From positions 1 to 37,258 of IMG/VR virus record IMGVR_UViG_3300035126_000135: a DNA stretch of 37,258 bases. The stretch is one strand, 5' to 3'. Below, in pieces: positions 1 to 6,139 of this stretch. How positions within the stretch are numbered: position 1 is the stretch's first letter; each line of letters starts with the position of its first letter. The DNA comes from a virus. Both the position numbers and the translations under genes were made by a program. The notes under the pieces are model-generated. The model was not told where the DNA came from. It did no database searches and saw only the letters and a list, made by a program, of their open reading frames with translations.

Positions 1-462
1 AAAAGTATAATATCCAACTTCTTTACCACCTGATTTGATTATAAAACTGGAAGTAAAATTATTTGTTCCAAGATTATCACTATAAATTAATCTATGTTTT
101 TCTGGAAAACTTCCATTCTTGCGAGCATACTCAATATCCTCAATAATCTTGGTAATCTTTTTACTAAACTGATACTCTTGATAATATTTGAGTTGTGCGA
201 ACTTGTATTCTACATCCTCAATCTGTTTATCAATCTTCTCATCAAACTCTTGTGAGATTTCTTCTAATGACTTGCGTGGTAATTCAAATTTGATTTCTTG
301 TGGCTCATTCGGGATCGTGAAGTATTCTTTGAGAAGTTCATATTGTTCGTTGTCTTCTTCGGCAGAAGCATACAAGTTCATACACTCAAAGACATTTTTT
401 ATATCTTTGATGGTTTTGATTTTACTTATATCAAGTTTGTGATTTAATCGTTTTTCAGTCAT
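1..462 (-). CDS. Hypothetical protein, 3' end cut by window edge
   Basis: Open reading frame starting MTEKRLNHKLDISKIK and running off the left edge with no stop, so at least 154 residues are visible. It is rich in Lys, Glu and Asp. Its central part (about residues 60-115) is predicted helical and could form a short coiled coil. No domain is recognised. The start ATG overlaps the stop of the upstream 44-residue gene as ATGA, the coupling used through most of this small-gene array. The long open frame and the coupling support a real gene; function unknown. Confidence 0.8.
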   Translation of the reverse strand, partial: MTEKRLNHKLDISKIKTIKDIKNVFECMNLYASAEEDNEQYELLKEYFTIPNEPQEIKFELPRKSLEEISQEFDEKIDKQIEDVEYKFAQLKYYQEYQFSKKITKIIEDIEYARKNGSFPEKHRLIYSDNLGTNNFTSSFIIKSGGKEVGYYTF

Positions 463-593
463 TCTTCATCTTCCACATTTCCCCAACGATTTAATGCCTC
501 ACGAATAGTGTTTCTAACTTCGGGATAAAGACTGTAATACCCTCCAATCTCATCCCAGAGTTCATCAATTTGTTCGTCAGTTGGTTCAGTCAT
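459..593 (-). CDS. Small hypothetical protein, 44 aa
   Basis: Encodes MTEPTDEQIDELWDEIGGYY and onward, ending in an acidic EDEE tail. It shares the MTxxTDEQ/MTDEQ type of N-terminus with its neighbours. It overlaps the upstream 62-residue gene by 8 nt and the downstream gene by 4 nt (ATGA). It lacks any motif that identifies a function. Pattern, length and coupling are those of a small early phage protein. Confidence 0.6.
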   Translation of the reverse strand: MTEPTDEQIDELWDEIGGYYSLYPEVRNTIREALNRWGNVEDEE

Positions 594-774
594 TTTTCTT
601 ATAAAACTCTATTTTAAGTTGAGTAATGAGTAAATCAACTTTATCTTCAATACGAGTAAGTCGTTCCTCAATTGTGTCTATACGATACTCATCAATTGCT
701 TCTTTTTTAACTGAATACGGGTCAATCGTAGCCATAGTTCCTTGTAGTGAATTGAGTAGTTGTTCGTCAGTCAT
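586..774 (-). CDS. Small hypothetical protein, 62 aa
   Basis: Starts MTDEQLLNSLQGTMATIDPY. Residues 30-58 (DTIEERLTRIEDKVDLLITQ region) show heptad-like spacing of I, L and V, suggesting a short coiled coil and self-association. It overlaps both neighbours by 8 nt. No known family recognised. Probably an early accessory protein. Confidence 0.65.
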   Translation of the reverse strand: MTDEQLLNSLQGTMATIDPYSVKKEAIDEYRIDTIEERLTRIEDKVDLLITQLKIEFYKKND

Positions 775-901
775 TTTTTGTTTCCCTTTGAATAATCTCT
801 TTGACTACATTATACTTGATTTTATCAATTTCTTCATTCACCCACTTCTTCACACCCTCATTCATACTTTTGAGTGTGGTTTCCCATTCTTCGTCAGTCA
901 T
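767..901 (-). CDS. Small hypothetical protein, 44 aa
   Basis: Encodes MTDEEWETTLKSMNEGVKKW and ends in RETKND. It is charged and mostly helical in appearance. Start and stop are both embedded in neighbouring genes (4 nt ATGA overlap upstream, 8 nt downstream). The frame ends in KND, as does the next gene, because both use the same kind of TCAGTCAT junction. Function unknown. Confidence 0.6.
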   Translation of the reverse strand: MTDEEWETTLKSMNEGVKKWVNEEIDKIKYNVVKEIIQRETKND

Positions 902-1065
902 CGTTCAGCAACCACGATAAAGTCATTCATAGAAATACTCCTCTTACTTTTAGCAAGAATACCTTGATTTGGAAAATAAGGAACTGCCACAAGATTATAG
1001 AATGGTCTTAACTGCTCATAGAGAGTATAAAGGTGTCCGTCTTTCTTGTATCGGTAGAGTTTCAT
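898..1065 (-). CDS. Small hypothetical protein, 55 aa
   Basis: Encodes MKLYRYKKDGHLYTLYEQLR and onward. It is basic and aromatic-rich, unlike the acidic helical neighbours, and looks like a small beta-rich fold (alternating K-Y-Y pattern, then LVAVPYF). It overlaps the downstream gene by ATGA and the upstream paralogue-array gene by 4 nt. No family recognised. Confidence 0.65.
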   Translation of the reverse strand: MKLYRYKKDGHLYTLYEQLRPFYNLVAVPYFPNQGILAKSKRSISMNDFIVVAER

Positions 1066-1265
1066 AGTGCCTCCAATTCATCAGCAAGTTCATAAAGCAA
1101 TCGAGCATCAACTACCATATCTTCTATATCCTGGTCTCTACAACACTGATAGTATTGATGTTCATTCACAATAGCACGAATAACAGCAACAACTCCATCT
1201 TTTGGAAAGTTGTAAGTATCCTCTGCTTCGTATGCTTTCATAATCTTTTGTGCTCGTTCAGTCAT
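1062..1265 (-). CDS. Small paralogue-array protein, copy 1 (67 aa)
   Basis: Starts MTERAQKIMKAYEAEDTYNF. Together with the next three genes it forms a tandem array sharing a layout: an MTxxAxKI-type N-terminus, a central A-x-hydrophobic-(I/L)-R-x-I segment (AVIRAIVNEH here) and a C-terminal acidic helix ending in DELEAL. The similarity is visible by eye but divergent, implying old duplication. Start overlaps the upstream stop by 4 nt. Function unknown; probably an all-helical early protein. Confidence 0.7.
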   Translation of the reverse strand: MTERAQKIMKAYEAEDTYNFPKDGVVAVIRAIVNEHQYYQCCRDQDIEDMVVDARLLYELADELEAL

Positions 1266-1438
1266 AGTGCCTCCACATTATAGGAAAGACGATTTAGATA
1301 ATCTACATCAGGGTCAAAATAAAGTTGGTCAGCAATCTCACGGATAGCAGTAGCAAGTGCTTCTTTCATATCATCTGTGGGTTCAACAATCAATTCACCT
1401 TTGAATGCTTCCCAAACTTTGTATGCTGCGTCAGTCAT
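1262..1438 (-). CDS. Small paralogue-array protein, copy 2 (58 aa)
   Basis: Encodes MTDAAYKVWEAFKGELIVEP and onward. The central ATAIREIADQL and terminal NVEAL match the corresponding segments of the adjacent copies (AVIRAIVNEH, SVLRETINQL; ELEAL, ELEKL). It is shorter than the other copies because the loop before the C-terminal helix is reduced. Start and stop are coupled to the neighbours by 1-4 nt overlaps. Confidence 0.65.
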   Translation of the reverse strand: MTDAAYKVWEAFKGELIVEPTDDMKEALATAIREIADQLYFDPDVDYLNRLSYNVEAL

Positions 1439-1656
1439 CATAGTTTCTCCAGTTCCTCACACAATTCTAACACATCAGCACACATAATCACACCAGGACT
1501 TTGTTGGAGTTGGTTGATTGTCTCACGAAGAACAGAAGCAATAATTTTTCTACTATCCTTATCCAAATAAGTAGAAAAGTTCTCCACAGGAGTCATTAGT
1601 GCTTCTGAATATCCGTTGATGTAAGTATCCCAGATTTTTTGTGCTCTTTCAGTCAT
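1438..1656 (-). CDS. Small paralogue-array protein, copy 3 (72 aa)
   Basis: Starts MTERAQKIWDTYINGYSEAL, with an N-terminus nearly identical to copy 1. It contains SVLRETINQLQQ and ends LELCEELEKL. It is the longest typical member of the four-gene array. TGATG and ATGA junctions couple it to both flanking copies. No biochemical role can be read from the sequence. Confidence 0.7.
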   Translation of the reverse strand: MTERAQKIWDTYINGYSEALMTPVENFSTYLDKDSRKIIASVLRETINQLQQSPGVIMCADVLELCEELEKL

Positions 1657-1877
1657 AGCAACTCCAATTCATCACAAATACCATCAATCTCTTTGAGACA
1701 TTCATCCCATCCAGCATTAAACATCACATCCAGTTCATCAGTAAAATCAACCTTATTAGTTCCTGATAGTTGCTTACGAAGATGTTGTAGAACTTCTTGA
1801 AGCATCCAAGCAGTATTGTGTGCTTCACTTTTACAAATAACTTTTAGGAGTTCTTCTGCTCGTTGTTGGTTAGTCAT
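1653..1877 (-). CDS. Small paralogue-array protein, copy 4 (74 aa)
   Basis: Encodes MTNQQRAEELLKVICKSEAH and onward, ending IDGICDELELL. The C-terminal helix and the central helix (LQEVLQHLRKQL) fit the array pattern, although this is the most diverged copy. It is coupled to both neighbours by ATGA overlaps. Membership in the paralogue set is inferred from the ends and needs a profile comparison. Confidence 0.65.
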   Translation of the reverse strand: MTNQQRAEELLKVICKSEAHNTAWMLQEVLQHLRKQLSGTNKVDFTDELDVMFNAGWDECLKEIDGICDELELL

Positions 1878-2086
1878 TTTAGTTTCTCTTTGAGTTCCTC
1901 AATTTTCTTGGACATCATACCAATGGTTTCATAACACCATTCTCTGTCTTTTTCCAAATCCTCAATCACCAAACGAGCAACTAAGGGCCATTCGTCCTTT
2001 GAGTTCTGCCACCAATCCTTATAATCTTTCGGCATAACTTTCGAGAGTTCCTCATCGTATGCTTGTAGTCGTTCAAGGTCAGTCAT
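1874..2086 (-). CDS. Small hypothetical protein, 70 aa
   Basis: Start taken at the ATG of MTDLERLQAYDEELSKVMPK, which overlaps the upstream stop as ATGA; a frame-compatible ATG three codons earlier (position 2095) would break that pattern. It has a Trp pair (DWWQ) and a C-terminal charged helix (MMSKKIEELKEKLK) that looks like a coiled coil. Unknown function. Confidence 0.65.
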   Translation of the reverse strand: MTDLERLQAYDEELSKVMPKDYKDWWQNSKDEWPLVARLVIEDLEKDREWCYETIGMMSKKIEELKEKLK

Positions 2087-2343
2087 TCTTCCCACCCATC
2101 AAAGTATTCTGTGAAAAAGTTGAAACTCAATCCAACATCACCAAACTGAAAATCTGCTCCAAAAAGAGAAGAAGAAGTAAAAAATGAGAGCATGATGTGA
2201 AATCCACCATTACTATGGACTAAACTACTGGGATTTTCATAATTCACCCAAAGTAATGAACGATTGTTGATGACACCGAACTGCCAAGTGCGGTCAGTTT
2301 CATCATTATCCCAAACTTTTTTATCGTGTTGAAAGAGTTTCAC
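2083..2343 (-). CDS. Hypothetical protein, 86 aa, aromatic-rich
   Basis: Starts MKLFQHDKKVWDNDETDRTW. The C-terminal half is unusually rich in Phe, Ser and Gly (FHIMLSFFTSSSLFGADFQF) and is likely beta-structured. It resembles, weakly, the protein encoded at 8625-8915 (similar length, NNRSLL/KNYSLI start of the core and a shared FG-phi-D/S-F stretch), so the two may be diverged paralogues. Coupled by ATGA on both sides. Not recognised. Confidence 0.6.
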   Translation of the reverse strand: MKLFQHDKKVWDNDETDRTWQFGVINNRSLLWVNYENPSSLVHSNGGFHIMLSFFTSSSLFGADFQFGDVGLSFNFFTEYFDGWEE

Positions 2344-2570
2344 TGTGGGTCTCCAATAAGTCCAGTAGGTCCAAAAGTATCAAATGTAGTATCTTCCATC
2401 CATTCCCTCAAATCAACGATTTCATACCAATCATTACTATACTTATCTTTAGATAGTTCTTCCCATTTTTCTTTTGCTTCTTCTTCGGTAGAATAACAAG
2501 CAACCCAATCACCAGTATAAGCAGAAGGGTAATAGTTGTCCCCAACAATCAAAAGATAAGGTTTAGTCAT
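2340..2570 (-). CDS. Small hypothetical protein, 76 aa
   Basis: Starts MTKPYLLIVGDNYYPSAYTG. The sequence TGDWVACYSTEEEAKEKWEE followed by WYEIVDL suggests a small alpha/beta fold of the kind that many phage early proteins show. The start overlaps the upstream gene by 4 nt and the stop overlaps the next start. Function unknown. Confidence 0.65.
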   Translation of the reverse strand: MTKPYLLIVGDNYYPSAYTGDWVACYSTEEEAKEKWEELSKDKYSNDWYEIVDLREWMEDTTFDTFGPTGLIGDPQ

Positions 2571-2743
2571 CGGTCAAAGTATCCAGAAGGTTTGTAATCA
2601 CTAATGTATTGAGTTTTTAGTTGAACATCAAAGGGGTCAATATCGGGGTATTTTTCTTTGAGGTAGGTTTTGCATTCATCACGGGTAGAAAATGCACAAA
2701 GAATATTTCCGTGATAGAGTGCGACTTCAATTGCTTCAATCAT
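2567..2743 (-). CDS. Small hypothetical protein, 58 aa
   Basis: Encodes MIEAIEVALYHGNILCAFST and onward, ending SGYFDR. The layout (strand, turn, CAFSTRDECKTYLKEKYP helix) recalls its downstream neighbour (CYSTEEEAKEKWEELSK), so both may be versions of one beta-alpha fold. ATGA overlaps on both sides support the start. No assigned function. Confidence 0.6.
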   Translation of the reverse strand: MIEAIEVALYHGNILCAFSTRDECKTYLKEKYPDIDPFDVQLKTQYISDYKPSGYFDR

Positions 2744-3000
2744 TCTTCATCCTCCTCCTCTTCATCACCCTCCCAGTCAATCTCAACAGTTTCAAACTGT
2801 TCTACATTAGTATAAGGCATAGGATTTGCAGGTCCTCCCATCTCATAATGGATTTTATCAAACAATTCATTAAGCACTAAACTCTCAAATCCTTCTTGGT
2901 CTGGATAATCCTCCCAGTCTTCAAACATTTCAGTTGTGGGAGCAACTGTGAGAGTTCTGGTGTATGTAACTGTGATTGCTTTGAGTTGGATTTTAGTCAT
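2740..3000 (-). CDS. Small acidic hypothetical protein, 86 aa
   Basis: Starts MTKIQLKAITVTYTRTLTVA, a beta-strand-rich N-terminus. It ends in a strongly acidic tail (DWEGDEEEEDEE) typical of DNA-mimic or protein-binding tails, though nothing more specific can be claimed. ATGA-coupled on both sides. Confidence 0.65.
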   Translation of the reverse strand: MTKIQLKAITVTYTRTLTVAPTTEMFEDWEDYPDQEGFESLVLNELFDKIHYEMGGPANPMPYTNVEQFETVEIDWEGDEEEEDEE

Positions 3001-3173
3001 TCTTCATCCTCACAAGGGAACATTTCGTCGTATGCTTCAGCAGTCAGCACAAGATACTCTACATTTTTAGCATCTTTGTGGTCTTCGTAATACACCATAC
3101 GATAATGGTTGAAGTCGTTGAGGTCTGTGCTGCCGTATTCTACGACACCATCAACAAGGCAGAGGTAGTTCAT
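2997..3173 (-). CDS. Small hypothetical protein, 58 aa
   Basis: Encodes MNYLCLVDGVVEYGSTDLND and onward, ending FPCEDEE. Short strands and an acidic tail; two cysteines far apart, no metal motif. The start overlaps the upstream stop (ATGA at 3170-3173). Unrecognised. Confidence 0.6.
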   Translation of the reverse strand: MNYLCLVDGVVEYGSTDLNDFNHYRMVYYEDHKDAKNVEYLVLTAEAYDEMFPCEDEE

Positions 3174-3412
3174 TTCAGTTTTTGCAGTTGGTAAATGAGA
3201 TGGTTGATGTCGTCAGCATCTACATAAGTTCCAGAATAACCACAGTCCTCCTCATCACAACTTTCGTGCTCATAAGCAAGGTTATCCAGCAGATACTGAA
3301 GAGTAGCAATACATACACGAGCACGATCACCTGTTTTGGGTCGTAGAGTGTATTCTTCTGTGACCTTGATTAGCGTCTCTGCGTGTGTTTTTTGTGGTAA
3401 TGATTTAGTCAT
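3170..3412 (-). CDS. Small hypothetical protein, 80 aa
   Basis: Starts MTKSLPQKTHAETLIKVTEE. Residues 30-47 are a hydrophobic helix (ARVCIATLQYLLDNLAYE), followed by a Cys/Asp/Glu-rich loop (CDEEDCGYSGTYVDADD) and a C-terminal helix. The CxxxxC loop could bind a metal but is not a known motif. ATGA-coupled. Confidence 0.65.
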   Translation of the reverse strand: MTKSLPQKTHAETLIKVTEEYTLRPKTGDRARVCIATLQYLLDNLAYEHESCDEEDCGYSGTYVDADDINHLIYQLQKLK

Positions 3413-3690
3413 GGTTTCACAGTTTGAATGAGAATTCGTTCTTTGGTAGTGTCCCGTGCTTTTGCAAGTTGTTCAATCGCCTCTTGATTTCGTTTGGGCA
3501 ACTGATCCCATTCTACTTGCTTTTCAATATAAGGTGATGGGAGAAATTTATCAATCTTATGACATACTTTATCCAGAGAGTTGGAAATAAACTCTGCCGT
3601 TGCTTGTGCAATCGCAAACGGACCAAGCACAATCAACCGAATTGCAACAAAATGTGGAATGTATTTGAGGTAGGGATAGGTTTTAGTCAT
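3409..3690 (-). CDS. Hypothetical protein, 93 aa, possible membrane-associated segment
   Basis: Start chosen at MTKTYPYLKYIPHFVAIRLI, just inside the end of the upstream 56-residue gene (8 nt overlap); an upstream in-frame ATG would overlap that gene much further. Residues 12-33 (FVAIRLIVLGPFAIAQATAE) are hydrophobic and may sit in or against the membrane. The C-terminus has KRNQEAIEQLAKARDTTKER, a helical basic segment. Function unknown. Confidence 0.65.
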   Translation of the reverse strand: MTKTYPYLKYIPHFVAIRLIVLGPFAIAQATAEFISNSLDKVCHKIDKFLPSPYIEKQVEWDQLPKRNQEAIEQLAKARDTTKERILIQTVKP

Positions 3691-3853
3691 TGGAATGAAG
3701 AATAGAGAGCATTTGTTGATGGTAGGCATCTGCTTCAACCTCACATTGATGAGATTCAGTTGGATCATCAATATGGTATTGTTTCATATCCAGAGTGTGC
3801 ATCACCTCACCAAGAAGATCAACGAGTGCATCAATCTTTTGTGCGTCAGTCAT
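3683..3853 (-). CDS. Small hypothetical protein, 56 aa
   Basis: Encodes MTDAQKIDALVDLLGEVMHT and onward, ending LSILHSND. The N-terminal helix (AQKIDALVDLLGEVMHTLDM) is amphipathic; a His/Cys-containing loop follows. Overlaps the downstream gene by 8 nt and the upstream gene by ATGA. Unrecognised. Confidence 0.6.
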   Translation of the reverse strand: MTDAQKIDALVDLLGEVMHTLDMKQYHIDDPTESHQCEVEADAYHQQMLSILHSND

Positions 3854-4023
3854 TTACCTGTAAGATAGTTGAGGTCACTTACGATGCGTTGTGCTTCTTC
3901 TGGTGAGTTACATTCCTCTACAATGTAACTAAATCCATTTGAGAATGTTCGGCGGATTTTGTTACCTTCAGCAAAATAAGTTCCATAGCGAGCAGGGAAC
4001 TGATTTAGGATTGCTCTGATCAT
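3850..4023 (-). CDS. Small hypothetical protein, 57 aa
   Basis: Encodes MIRAILNQFPARYGTYFAEG and onward, ending SDLNYLTGK. Alternating strand-like residues (KIRRTFSNGFSYIVEE) and a helix (PEEAQRIVSDL) suggest a compact alpha/beta protein. ATGA overlaps on both sides define the start. No family assigned. Confidence 0.6.
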   Translation of the reverse strand: MIRAILNQFPARYGTYFAEGNKIRRTFSNGFSYIVEECNSPEEAQRIVSDLNYLTGK

Positions 4024-4178
4024 CGAATATACAAATACTTTTTGTTTTTAATCATGTGGTCTAAGACCATGGCAATCTTCTGTTCATATGTGGGATTATT
4101 GTGCTTCATACACTCCACATAAGCATCATGTAGACGAGCATAAAGATCATCCCAGTGTTGTTTGTTGATAGGGGTCAT
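4020..4178 (-). CDS. Small hypothetical protein, 52 aa
   Basis: Start placed at the ATG of MTPINKQHWDDLYARLHDAY. A longer frame would begin with GTG at 4220, but that codon lies inside the terminator hairpin just upstream, so it is less likely. The protein is a helical, His/Tyr-rich small polypeptide ending MIKNKKYLYIR. It is the first gene after the hairpin; a TATAAT hexamer lies at 4202-4207 but no convincing -35 accompanies it. Confidence 0.6.
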   Translation of the reverse strand: MTPINKQHWDDLYARLHDAYVECMKHNNPTYEQKIAMVLDHMIKNKKYLYIR

Positions 4179-4209
4179 CGGTTTGTTGTGTATGAAGTCA
4201 TTATACGGC

Positions 4210-4236
4210 AAAAAGGGCACCTATGGAGATGCCCTT
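4210..4236 (-). terminator. Rho-independent terminator (minus strand)
   Basis: In minus-strand sense the stem is AAGGGCATC / GGTGCCCTT (9 bp with one G-T pair), with a six-base loop, and the 3' arm runs into a five-T tract. It lies 12 nt after the stop of the 100-residue gene and before the 52-residue gene. It is the clearest terminator in an otherwise overlapping array and would split it into two transcription segments. Confidence 0.75.
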
Positions 4237-4247
4237 GTACCAGTTCT

Positions 4248-4550
4248 TCAAGTGTCCTTGTATTTCTCCTCTACTTCCTGAACCCGTTCCATAAAAGTAT
4301 CATCACCGTGATCACCACTATAAAGATAATCAATATGCCTCATAATCTCTGACATCTTACGCATCTTTGGCAGTTGTTCTTTCAGATACTCAATCACTTC
4401 TGGTTCGTGGTTAGGATACCACTCATAACCATAAGTTCGGTCCTCATTTCTCTCCTTACCGTTGTTGAGAATTTCTTCTTCCAACTCATCAGCAAATTGT
4501 CCCACCTTGTAGTAATCGTAACCACAATCTCCAAAGTGCCCGCCGCTCAT
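4248..4550 (-). CDS. Conserved phage protein of the MSGGHF type, 100 aa
   Basis: Begins MSGGHFGDCGYDYYKVGQFA. I recognise the MSGGHF(D/G)-type N-terminus as a recurrent phage and bacterial hypothetical family. The middle has DRTYGYEWYPNHEPEVIEYL and the end is a charged helix. The terminator follows directly, so it is the last gene of its segment. Biochemical role unknown. Confidence 0.75.
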   Translation of the reverse strand: MSGGHFGDCGYDYYKVGQFADELEEEILNNGKERNEDRTYGYEWYPNHEPEVIEYLKEQLPKMRKMSEIMRHIDYLYSGDHGDDTFMERVQEVEEKYKDT

Positions 4551-4759
4551 TTCTTACCCTCCAGAATGTCAAGTTTTTCGTGAATAAAATCAGTGATATC
4601 AATGGTATTCGCATCCACACCTTCTTCTTGGCAGTCAAGAATAAACTCCATGAATGCACTAAGAATCAAGCAGGTGCGACGATGATCGTGCTCTGTGATG
4701 GTAGTATGCGGATCGGCAACATACTTGACGATGTAACCATAGAGTTCGTCGTAAGTCAT
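4547..4759 (-). CDS. Small hypothetical protein, 70 aa
   Basis: Starts MTYDELYGYIVKYVADPHTT. It is helical, with HDHRRTCLILSAFMEFILDC as a hydrophobic core helix and an acidic C-terminal helix ending LDILEGKK. The mRNA carries GGAGGG near its 3' end, a good ribosome site for the following MSGGHF gene. ATGA-coupled. Confidence 0.65.
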   Translation of the reverse strand: MTYDELYGYIVKYVADPHTTITEHDHRRTCLILSAFMEFILDCQEEGVDANTIDITDFIHEKLDILEGKK

Positions 4760-4962
4760 TGTTGTGCTTCAATAATAGATTTGATAGTTTTGAGATCTTC
4801 TAATCGTGCTTTGTGTTCATCATACTGCTCACAGAAGTCATCCATTCGTTCTTGATGTCCTTCATCATCATAGTTGGTTTCTTCACGGATTTCCCATTCA
4901 ATATCAGAAAGATATGCTTGAGTATCATCAATGAAGTATTCAAGAGTGTCAAGGAGTGGCAT
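4756..4962 (-). CDS. Small acidic hypothetical protein, 68 aa
   Basis: Start at MPLLDTLEYFIDDTQAYLSD, 14 nt inside the end of the upstream gene. A longer frame to 5049 gives a His/Pro-rich low-complexity stretch that is only the shadow of the neighbour's proline-rich tail. The rest is an acidic, probably coiled-coil helix (EQYDEHKARLEDLKTIKSII). Function unknown. Confidence 0.65.
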   Translation of the reverse strand: MPLLDTLEYFIDDTQAYLSDIEWEIREETNYDDEGHQERMDDFCEQYDEHKARLEDLKTIKSIIEAQQ

Positions 4963-5218
4963 TTTCGGGAACGGGAGGAGGTGGTGTTGGAGCGGGAAGT
5001 GATGTTGGTTGAACGATAGGTGCTGGAAGATTAATTGGTGGTGGAGCAACTTGTGGTTCTTGTACTTCTTTAAGTTTCTTCTCCAGTTCCATAACCTTTT
5101 GATCTAATGGACTCAAAGGAACTTCTTTTTGAGAATCTGCTAGTTTCCAACCAGTAGCACCAGCAGCAAAAATACTTGCAAGTGCAGCAAAAACAGAAAC
5201 AGTCTTAGAAAAACTCAT
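4949..5218 (-). CDS. Membrane-anchored proline-rich protein, 89 aa
   Basis: Residues 1-24 (MSFSKTVSVFAALASIFAAG and on) are one hydrophobic anchor or uncleaved signal. Residues 32-55 form a charged, probable coiled-coil helix (DQKVMELEKKLKEVQEP). Residues 56-89 are rich in Pro, Ala and Val (APPPINLPAPIVQP, PTPPPPVPE). This layout fits an inner-membrane protein whose stiff tail reaches into the periplasm, loosely like TonB-type or spanin-like proteins. No lipobox or paired partner is visible, so lysis function is not claimed. Confidence 0.7.
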   Translation of the reverse strand: MSFSKTVSVFAALASIFAAGATGWKLADSQKEVPLSPLDQKVMELEKKLKEVQEPQVAPPPINLPAPIVQPTSLPAPTPPPPVPENATP

Positions 5219-5430
5219 TCAACAACCTCCCAATGTGCGTCAGATTTGTCACCGAAACGATTAACACCAATACGAGTGCTAACCCAGAAAAAGTATTTAC
5301 GATTTTCGGAAGCAAGAAACAATTCACCGCCAGTATCCTGCTCTACAATACAAACAGGATTGTTGTCCATAGTATTAGCAAGACGATTCTTCGCTTTGCT
5401 GCTTTTGGGTTTGACTGTTACTCGACGCAT
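5215..5430 (-). CDS. Small basic protein, MRRVTV family copy A (71 aa)
   Basis: Begins MRRVTVKPKSSKAKNRLANT and ends AHWEVVE. It is a close paralogue of the protein at 8073-8267 (same order: basic KxKNRLAN, DNNP(V/I)CIVEQD, (F)LASENxKYFFWV, WEV) and a distant relative of that at 24698-24892. The basic N-terminus and compact beta core could suit nucleic-acid binding, but that is inference. It is one of two genes shared by the duplicated blocks around the methylase genes. Confidence 0.8.
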   Translation of the reverse strand: MRRVTVKPKSSKAKNRLANTMDNNPVCIVEQDTGGELFLASENRKYFFWVSTRIGVNRFGDKSDAHWEVVE

Positions 5431-5822
5431 TGATCTTTCTCATCAGTCAGGACAGTTCCCATAGGGCCTTTTTTAAGTCGTGCCCACTCTGCTTCTGCTT
5501 CTCGCATATCATCAAACTTCTTCTTCAAGTCCTCACCCAAAGTCAGTTCAAACTCATCGGCAACCTTACGCATATCTTCTTGACTTCTCTCTTCACCAAA
5601 TGCAAGACCACAACCACCTTTCATAATGTTGATTTCACTGTGACCCATTGCACGGGCAACAGTTGCGAAGAAGCGAAACAGTTGATAAATGTTAAGGTCT
5701 TCGGCAGGAACCTGAAAAGTATAATGCTCTTCGGGGAGCACTGTATCATCAAAACCACTACTGTAATTGGTGGAAGTCCATTCAGAATCAAACTGAACTT
5801 TCAGGGTTGCTTTGTAGGTCAT
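5418..5822 (-). CDS. Hypothetical protein, 134 aa
   Basis: Start at MTYKATLKVQFDSEWTSTNY. The frame extends upstream to 5927, but that part is the out-of-frame shadow of the neighbouring gene. The N-terminal half is beta-rich; the middle has NIYQLFRFFATVARAMGHSE and GGCGLAFGEERSQEDM; the end is a charged helix (DLKKKFDDMREAEAEWARLK). It sits in the first duplicated block at the position occupied by a zinc-ribbon gene in the second. Function unknown. Confidence 0.7.
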   Translation of the reverse strand: MTYKATLKVQFDSEWTSTNYSSGFDDTVLPEEHYTFQVPAEDLNIYQLFRFFATVARAMGHSEINIMKGGCGLAFGEERSQEDMRKVADEFELTLGEDLKKKFDDMREAEAEWARLKKGPMGTVLTDEKDQCVE

Positions 5823-5973
5823 AATTGAGTTCAACAAGAGGTTTTTTGTCTGTGATGTAATCATACAGCATCTGGGCGAACCCGTACTGGGGTCTTGTGC
5901 CAGTTTCAATACTGGTTGATGTGGCAACAGTCCACATTATATCCAGTTCTTTCTTATCAGGTAGTGGTTTCAT
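5788..5973 (-). CDS. Small protein, DIMW family copy A (61 aa)
   Basis: Starts MKPLPDKKELDIMWTVATST. The core SIETGTRPQYGFAQMLYDYI is nearly identical to that of the gene at 8444-8644, and 61 nt of coding DNA are perfectly shared. It overlaps the upstream gene by 17 nt and the downstream one by 35 nt. The family is recognisable as a recurring small phage protein, but has no known role. Confidence 0.75.
   Translation of the reverse strand: MKPLPDKKELDIMWTVATSTSIETGTRPQYGFAQMLYDYITDKKPLVELNYDLQSNPESSV
5888..5948. repeat. Direct repeat, copy 1 (61 nt identical to 8559-8619)
   Basis: A 61-nt stretch, starting TGGGGTCTTGTGCC and ending TATATCCAGTT, recurs without mismatch 2.67 kb to the right, in the same orientation. 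Similarity continues beyond it with mismatches. It lies inside the DIMW-family coding sequences and marks a recent duplication or gene conversion. Confidence 0.9.
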
Positions 5974-6139
5974 CAAAGTCAAAGTATTCATAGATTGAAG
6001 ACATAACCTGCTCCTCAATATGTTCACAGATTGATTCTTCAGTTGGATTTTCTACATGTTTGTGTGCGTGACGATAACCGTAACGAACACCTTCATCAAT
6101 TGCCTGTTCCAAGATAACACGGAACTTAGGTTTCATCAT
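5957..6139 (-). CDS. Small hypothetical protein, 60 aa
   Basis: Begins MMKPKFRVILEQAIDEGVRY. The segment GVRYGYRHAHKHVENPTEES has a run of His, Arg and Tyr that could bind a ligand or metal, followed by an acidic helix (IYEYFDFDETTT). The start overlaps the stop of the SPFH-like gene (ATGATG). This type of small protein recurs in phages; function not known. Confidence 0.7.
   Translation of the reverse strand: MMKPKFRVILEQAIDEGVRYGYRHAHKHVENPTEESICEHIEEQVMSSIYEYFDFDETTT

Noticed and set aside
4178-4220. GTG start for the 52-residue gene and a TATAAT at 4202-4207 as a promoter.
   Set aside because: The GTG falls in the terminator hairpin, and no -35 hexamer lies 16-18 nt before the TATAAT, so I do not call a promoter.
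5430-5828. 132-codon plus-strand frame.
   Set aside because: Entirely antisense to the 134-residue gene; Cys/Phe/Ser-rich composition is typical of a reverse-strand artefact.
5823-5927. N-terminal extension MPHQPVLKLAQDP... of the 134-residue gene, also seen before the zinc-ribbon gene (8485-8598).
   Set aside because: The two extensions are alike only because the frame runs through the duplicated DIMW coding DNA in another frame. Internal ATGs give normal short overlaps.
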